Of a DNA stretch of 64,000 nucleotides, positions 60,111 to 64,000 are shown one piece after another. The position numbers were made by a program, and so were the translations under genes. Source of the stretch: an uncultured bacterium. GTDB taxonomy: Bacteria; Myxococcota_A; Bradymonadia; UBA7976; VGTA01. The notes beneath the pieces are model-generated. The model made no database searches. It was not told the origin of the DNA and saw only the letters and a list, made by a program, of their open reading frames with translations. Numbering within the stretch: the stretch's first letter is position 1; each line of letters opens with the position of its first letter. The stretch lies in contig CALSSE010000003.1 in NCBI GenBank assembly GCA_943788935.1, forward strand, positions 214,493 through 278,492. The letters are read 5' to 3'.

Positions 60111-61286
60111 TTACACCTCTCCTTCTGATGGAGGCTCTAAGGGGTGATGTTCTTTATCTAGGAGATTCGCGAGCTCACTGATCCCCTCTAGCGTCGAGGG
60201 GTCCCGATCAAGCTCATTGAGTGTAATCAATGGACCTAGGGCTTTAAGGGCTGTCCGTGTCTCTCGCCGAAGATCGGAAGAACGAAGCTCAGAACGCAAG
60301 AGAGGATCTAGCAAAGAGCACAACGAGGAGACTTCATCTTCCTCTATTCTTTGATCTCTTAAACGCTCACTGAGAGACTCTATACTCGTTTGAGTTAAAG
60401 ATGACTCGTTGAGTGGGCAGCGATTAAGGAAGAAGCCACCTAGCGTTAAACCTCTCTGTATAATCTCGGATGCAAATCTCTGAGCCTCATCAATAGCGTC
60501 ATCTCTGGCTGTTGTGACCATAAAGAATAAGACCTCGTCGCTCTTAAAGATCTCTGACATCTCTGCTTGATTGTGATGTAAGTGGTCAAGAAGTCGACTG
60601 AAAAGCTCAAAGAACTGCTTAAGCTCCCTGCGCGTTACCTCACCAAATGCTCGATCGAGGACCTCATCGATGAGCTTTGACGCCATTTTCCCAATCAGCC
60701 CCGCTTGACTGGGCACGAAGAGACGAAAAATACGCTTATCCAAAAAAGCGGCTACTCGCTCAGGGCTGTCAATAAATCTCAGAGCATGGCGGGCTGGAGG
60801 CGTGTCTAGAATGATCAAATCATATCGTCGATCTTGGAGAAACTGATGAAGCGCCTCTACCGCAGTGTATTCTTGCATTCCGGCTACGATGCCACTGATC
60901 TGCTGATAGATTAGGTTATTTTTGAGCGTCTCAGCTTGATCGCCTGCCTCTTCATTAACCACCTTATCAGAGATGAGTTGGGGGTCTAAGAGCCAAGCGT
61001 GCAACTCCCCTGTTAATGGGACATTGAGCGCCTCTAATCGATCACGGTTGATCTTGACTGGCTCAGGTGTATTTCGATCAACGCCGAGTGTTTGAGCGAG
61101 CCGTTTGCTAGGGTCAATCGTGAGCGCTAATACCTTCTTACCCAACCTCGCCGCCGCTAAAGCGAGCGCTGCGGAGGTCGTCGTCTTACCCACACCACCC
61201 GCTCCACAACAAACGATCAGTCGTTTTGACTGCAGCGCAGCGTATAGAGACCCATCAACCTCGTGTAAGTCTTCAATCGTACTCAT
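60111..61286 (-). CDS. ArsA/Get3-like ATPase, subunit with GAGGVGKT P-loop
   Basis: The ATG at 61286 overlaps the stop of the preceding paralogue (ATGA) and is chosen over TTG 61307; 391 residues. LIVCCGAGGVGKTTTSAALA (about 23-42) is the P-loop, followed by VLALTIDPSKRLAQTLG and LIILDTPPARHALRFID (switch regions of ArsA/Get3). In the deviant Walker A (GKGGVGKT) the first, signature Lys is Ala here while the second Lys is kept. The helical domain about 190-260 resembles the client-binding helices. These proteins move tail-anchored proteins or anions in eukaryotes and archaea; the bacterial role is not settled. Confidence 0.85.
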   Translation of the reverse strand: MSTIEDLHEVDGSLYAALQSKRLIVCCGAGGVGKTTTSAALALAAARLGKKVLALTIDPSKRLAQTLGVDRNTPEPVKINRDRLEALNVPLTGELHAWLLDPQLISDKVVNEEAGDQAETLKNNLIYQQISGIVAGMQEYTAVEALHQFLQDRRYDLIILDTPPARHALRFIDSPERVAAFLDKRIFRLFVPSQAGLIGKMASKLIDEVLDRAFGEVTRRELKQFFELFSRLLDHLHHNQAEMSEIFKSDEVLFFMVTTARDDAIDEAQRFASEIIQRGLTLGGFFLNRCPLNESSLTQTSIESLSERLRDQRIEEDEVSSLCSLLDPLLRSELRSSDLRRETRTALKALGPLITLNELDRDPSTLEGISELANLLDKEHHPLEPPSEGEV

Positions 61287-62326
61287 GACGAGCTCTCCCA
61301 AGGCCAATGCTCCATCGCGAAGCGTACCCTCTCTTCATGATCAATCAGCTCGGGGAGACGAAGCTCCCTCTTAAAATGATCAATCAACCGACGTTCATCA
61401 GGGTCTAAATTCGCATCTCTTAAGATCCGAGCGATAGCGACTAAGTCGGGTTCATTAGAGTTACTGAATCGTCGTAAGAGTTGATCTTCATATTCACTCA
61501 GAGCTCTACTCAATCCTCGGTTACAGATTAATCCCGCAGCTTCGATACCGTCTTTAGCGAGAGCCTCTCCTAGCTCCACAGCCTCTGTCAATGGGAGAGT
61601 CTCTGGCAGAGTGACGACCCATAAAGCCGCTTCTCTTGGATCAGCGATATGCTGCACGCCTGCTCGAAGCGAATCAACGATTTGACCCCTCTTGATAATC
61701 TTAGAAATCTTATCGGGGAGCTGAGCGAGAGCGAGGGCATGACCGGTCGCTGGTAAGTCGATCACGATATGATCAAATGCCTGATCCTCTTCGAGTAGTT
61801 TTAGGTGATAAAAGATCCCTAACTCATGCATAGAGGGTGCAGAGCGAAGAAAGCGTGAGAGAGGTTTAGACTCTAATGCTGCCTTTACCAAACGATCAGA
61901 GGGGATAATCGAGCGCAAAAAAGCGCTGTGACCTACCGGTGCAACCAGCTGTGCAGCCCATAATTTAGGAGAGACCTCACAGGGTAAAGCGCTCAGCGAC
62001 CACGGCTCGTTTCGCTTATACTTAACAGTTTCCGGGTCACTAAAGGCTCTAAAACTGAGAGCTCTTCCTAGCATGGAGTCTTCCCGTGATGAGCCTGAAG
62101 GATCGTCGGTCAATTCTGACTCGGCGTCGCGCACCTCTAAGATAAGAGTTTTTCTACCTCTGAGAGCCAAAGATTCGGCTAGAGTGAGCGCTGTTGTCGT
62201 CCGACCAACCCCTCCTTTTCCGGTGATCAGTTGTAAGCGAGCACTCAGAGGGGAGAGAGGCTCTCTTTTGGCAGAGACGGCTTGAGGAGTGACTGATCCT
62301 TTAGGCTTGCGGGAGAAAATACCCAC
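61283..62326 (-). CDS. ArsA/Get3-like ATPase, subunit with GKGGVGRT P-loop
   Basis: A 347-residue paralogue that starts at GTG 62326, 2 bp after ttcA. LQLITGKGGVGRTTTALTLAES (about 32-53) is the P-loop, IVIDLPATGHALALAQLPDKI is the switch-II-like region, and VVTLPETLPLTEAVELGEAL follows. In the deviant Walker A the signature Lys is kept but the phosphate-binding Lys is Arg (codon CGG), the reverse of its neighbour. It probably pairs with that neighbour as a heterodimer. Paired ArsA/Get3-like genes are also known in actinobacteria. Confidence 0.83.
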   Translation of the reverse strand: MGIFSRKPKGSVTPQAVSAKREPLSPLSARLQLITGKGGVGRTTTALTLAESLALRGRKTLILEVRDAESELTDDPSGSSREDSMLGRALSFRAFSDPETVKYKRNEPWSLSALPCEVSPKLWAAQLVAPVGHSAFLRSIIPSDRLVKAALESKPLSRFLRSAPSMHELGIFYHLKLLEEDQAFDHIVIDLPATGHALALAQLPDKISKIIKRGQIVDSLRAGVQHIADPREAALWVVTLPETLPLTEAVELGEALAKDGIEAAGLICNRGLSRALSEYEDQLLRRFSNSNEPDLVAIARILRDANLDPDERRLIDHFKRELRLPELIDHEERVRFAMEHWPWESSS

Positions 62327-62328
62327 GC

Positions 62329-63234
62329 TTACCCCTCAATCTGTACAAGCGGGGTGGGAGAGATCGAGAGGGGTGGCGTCACGCTCTCTTCCACAGACTC
62401 TACACTCTCCCCGCTCAACCGAGCTTGCAGACTTAAATCTAATAAGCGGGTGGGGCTCACATGCTTCAAAGAGGCGAGTATCATATCTCTCACTCCTGGA
62501 TGTCCTGCTTCAAGTCGATCGAGAAGTGCTTTAGTCTCCGCTCGTTTGAGTCCATCTTGACTCCCACAGAGATTACAGGGGAGGATAGGGAACTCCATTA
62601 GCTCAGCATATTCTGCGATATCAGCTTCAGAACACTCTATGAGAGGTCGAATCACATCGAAACGACCATCGTCGGTCTTGTAAATAGCCGGCATCGCCTG
62701 CAGTCGACCTGAATAAAACATATTCATAAGTAGAGTCTCGACAGTATCGTCCCGATGATGACCCAATGCGACTTTATTGCACCCCAAACGAGAAGCGGTT
62801 GTATAGAGGATTCCTCTCCTCAATCGCGAACAAGGAGCGCAGAATGTTCCTCCAGGTGGCGTAAGCTCTTTTACGATGGAATATGTATCTTCACTGATCA
62901 CTTCATGCTTATAGCCTTCGCGCTCTAACCATGATCTCAGCGATGCTCCATCATAGCCGGGTTGTTGCTGATCGAGGTGAACAGCTACAAACTCTACCTT
63001 AAAGGGTAGACGACGACTCGCCCTGCCTAACAGATCTAGGAGGGTATAACTATCTTTACCCCCAGAGATGGCGACCATCACTCGATCCCCTTCGCTGAGC
63101 AGCTGATAGGTCTTACAAGAGCGTAGCATCTTTCTACTGAGCTTTCGCCTAATCTTCTCTAACCGCTGTTGACGCTCAGGGTCTACTGTCGACCTATCAC
63201 TACTGTTTAGGAGTACGATCTCGCTCTCTCTCAT
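62329..63234 (-). CDS. ttcA: tRNA 2-thiocytidine biosynthesis protein TtcA
   Basis: A 301-residue PP-loop ATPase that thiolates C32 of some tRNAs with an Fe-S cluster. VMVAISGGKDSYTLLDLL is the PP-loop, FCAPCSRLRRGILY and LPCNLCGSQDGLKR give the two Cys pairs, and VALGHHRDDTVETLLMNMFY is the conserved centre. GAAGAGG precedes ATG 63234. It heads a tight five-gene operon (two ArsA-like ATPases, MFS exporter, HTTM-like protein) whose other members have no obvious link to tRNA thiolation. Confidence 0.93.
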   Translation of the reverse strand: MRESEIVLLNSSDRSTVDPERQQRLEKIRRKLSRKMLRSCKTYQLLSEGDRVMVAISGGKDSYTLLDLLGRASRRLPFKVEFVAVHLDQQQPGYDGASLRSWLEREGYKHEVISEDTYSIVKELTPPGGTFCAPCSRLRRGILYTTASRLGCNKVALGHHRDDTVETLLMNMFYSGRLQAMPAIYKTDDGRFDVIRPLIECSEADIAEYAELMEFPILPCNLCGSQDGLKRAETKALLDRLEAGHPGVRDMILASLKHVSPTRLLDLSLQARLSGESVESVEESVTPPLSISPTPLVQIEG

Positions 63235-63384
63235 AGCTTCTACCTCTTCTCAACTGTCTGTGTAATGCATACTCAAATATGAGTTAAGATGCTACACTTC
63301 ACTGTTTAAAATGAGTATTGAGCGATACAGACATTTTATCTATCTCCCTCGGTGAAGCGTGAATAATTATATTGAATGAGCCTT

Positions 63385-63444
63385 AAAAGACCGACTCATC
63401 TGAGAACAGATCGGCTCATCTTAGAACAGACCGGCTCACCGGGG
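63385..63444. repeat. 3 x 20-bp imperfect tandem repeat
   Basis: Three units of the AACAGATCGGCTCATCTTAG type lie in the 264-bp gap between the small minus-strand gene and ttcA. Inverted parts (GGCTCAT/ATGAGCC; ATCTG-TTCT-CAGAT on the minus strand) could give an RNA structure, but no T-run follows. Confidence 0.8.
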
Positions 63445-63498
63445 GATATAATGGTTCACTCGAGTCGAGATGAACTGGGCTTAAGTAGACTTAAGATT

Positions 63499-63714
63499 TC
63501 AGGAATCAGAAGGCTTCGTACCGCCACCTGTTTGGCCTTCTAAGTCGTCGATCGCCGGATATCGAGCGATCGTTGGCTGGGCAATTTTCCAAGCCTGTTG
63601 CACGATCCAACTTAAGCTACGGTCCTGACGAACCGCTTCTGCTTGAATCTCTCGGAGCATTTTCTCAGGAAAATATAGACTTTGCTTCCGTTTATCAGAT
63701 GAAGATGGGGGCAT
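63499..63714 (-). CDS. Small protein of the TIGR04563 type
   Basis: A 71-residue protein with GAGG before ATG 63714. KRKQSLYFPEKMLREIQAEA followed by DRSLSWIVQQAWKIA looks like a ribbon-helix-helix-type dimer (strand, then two helices) and matches, from memory, the small protein family TIGR04563 of myxobacteria. The short Pro/Gly-rich tail is variable. A DNA-binding role is plausible from the fold and not shown. It is divergent from the GST-like gene at 63907. Confidence 0.7.
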   Translation of the reverse strand: MPPSSSDKRKQSLYFPEKMLREIQAEAVRQDRSLSWIVQQAWKIAQPTIARYPAIDDLEGQTGGGTKPSDS

Positions 63715-63756
63715 GGTAAAACCTCGCTAGATATGGGGAATGGTGATAATATAAAT

Positions 63757-63785
63757 AGGTTAAATCACATAGGGTAGACTGTCAA
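63757..63785 (-). promoter_or_regulatory. candidate promoter of the small gene at 63499-63714
   Basis: On the minus strand a perfect TTGACA (63785-63780) is followed after 17 bp by TAACCT (63762-63757), 3/6 of consensus, about 43 bp before the start codon. Confidence 0.35.
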
Positions 63786-63906
63786 CCTACATGTAAGACA
63801 TTTGACTATACCTGTTCACATTAAGCTAGTCTCCATAGCTGAACAGTCCACTAGTAACACCACTTAAGCACACGTAACAATATATAAATTTGGAGAACAT
63901 CAGGTC

Positions 63907-64000
63907 ATGAATAACGCTCAAAACGATCGACCATATATCGTCTATGGGAGTATGAAAAATAGGGGAGGGCGTATCATTTGGGCCTTAGAAGAACTAGAGC
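63907..64000 (+). CDS. Glutathione S-transferase-like protein, N-terminal part (truncated by window edge)
   Basis: ATG 63907 opens a frame of 31 codons to the right edge. YIVYGSMKNRGGRIIWALEE has the thioredoxin-like beta1-alpha1 start of GST-fold proteins (strand, loop, then R-xx-WALEEL helix). GGAG lies about 10 bp upstream. Too little is visible to name the class. Confidence 0.6.
   Translation, partial: MNNAQNDRPYIVYGSMKNRGGRIIWALEELE

Overview
The window reads as a chromosomal segment of a Gram-negative, myxobacterium-like organism (Myxococcota/Bradymonadales-type, formerly Deltaproteobacteria). The grounds are: surface proteins built from MopE-type CDGxDNDCDGxxDE repeats; a receiver/DUF4388/DnaJ fusion protein; a small protein of a type known from myxobacteria; a mevalonate-pathway decarboxylase; and lipid-A-type acyltransferase, LspA, LpoB and ModA genes with many lipoproteins. 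Base composition looks moderate (mid-to-high 40s % GC by eye). No rRNA, tRNA, CRISPR array, insertion sequence or prophage was recognised. Genes are tightly packed, often with 1-8 bp overlaps, and only one gap exceeds 300 bp.

Layout. 1-13.8 kb: a cut-off P-loop NTPase on the minus strand, then a plus-strand run with a GYF-like protein, a MopE-repeat lipoprotein, lspA, a lipoprotein, a bifunctional homocysteine methyltransferase/MetF, an LpxL-type acyltransferase, a sirtuin, and an envelope cluster (LpoB, COG3014-type lipoprotein, FGE-like protein). 13.9-25.5 kb: a minus-strand run read as GT2, recQ, mvaD, receiver/DUF4388/DnaJ, def, fmt, rsmB, rpe, modA. 25.6-33.1 kb: NYN-domain protein, AmpG-like permease, parvulin, XdhC, then a three-gene MotA/ExbB-like, MotB/OmpA-like and unknown membrane-protein operon. 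33-41.4 kb: TlyA, a thrombospondin-type-3 calcium-binding protein, a PmbA/TldE-like protein, two envelope glycosyltransferases and a flavin reductase. 41.6-52.3 kb: pyruvate kinase, a membrane protein, a giant subtilisin with 12 MopE repeats, a haem-c/copper-monooxygenase lipoprotein and a small lipoprotein. 52.3-64 kb: the tcdA-creatininase-RNase J operon, three small proteins with uridine phosphorylase, a tight five-gene operon (ttcA, two ArsA/Get3-like ATPases, MFS exporter, HTTM-type protein), a small DNA-binding-like protein and the start of a GST.

Most notable. (i) The 29.96-33.06 kb operon has the parts of a proton-driven stator motor (MotA/ExbB-like and OmpA-tipped MotB-like with a long coiled coil) with an unrecognised third membrane protein. 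It resembles the ZorAB core of Zorya but has none of the known Zorya effectors. (ii) The two adjacent ArsA/Get3-like ATPases carry complementary defects in the deviant Walker A motif (GAGGVGKT versus GKGGVGRT), which suggests an obligate heterodimer with one working ATP site. (iii) In-frame minisatellites (9-21 bp) recur in coding regions and at gene ends, including one 9-bp array read in opposite directions by two convergent, overlapping genes. (iv) RsmB and RNase J, both RNA enzymes, carry repeat-built arginine-rich tails.
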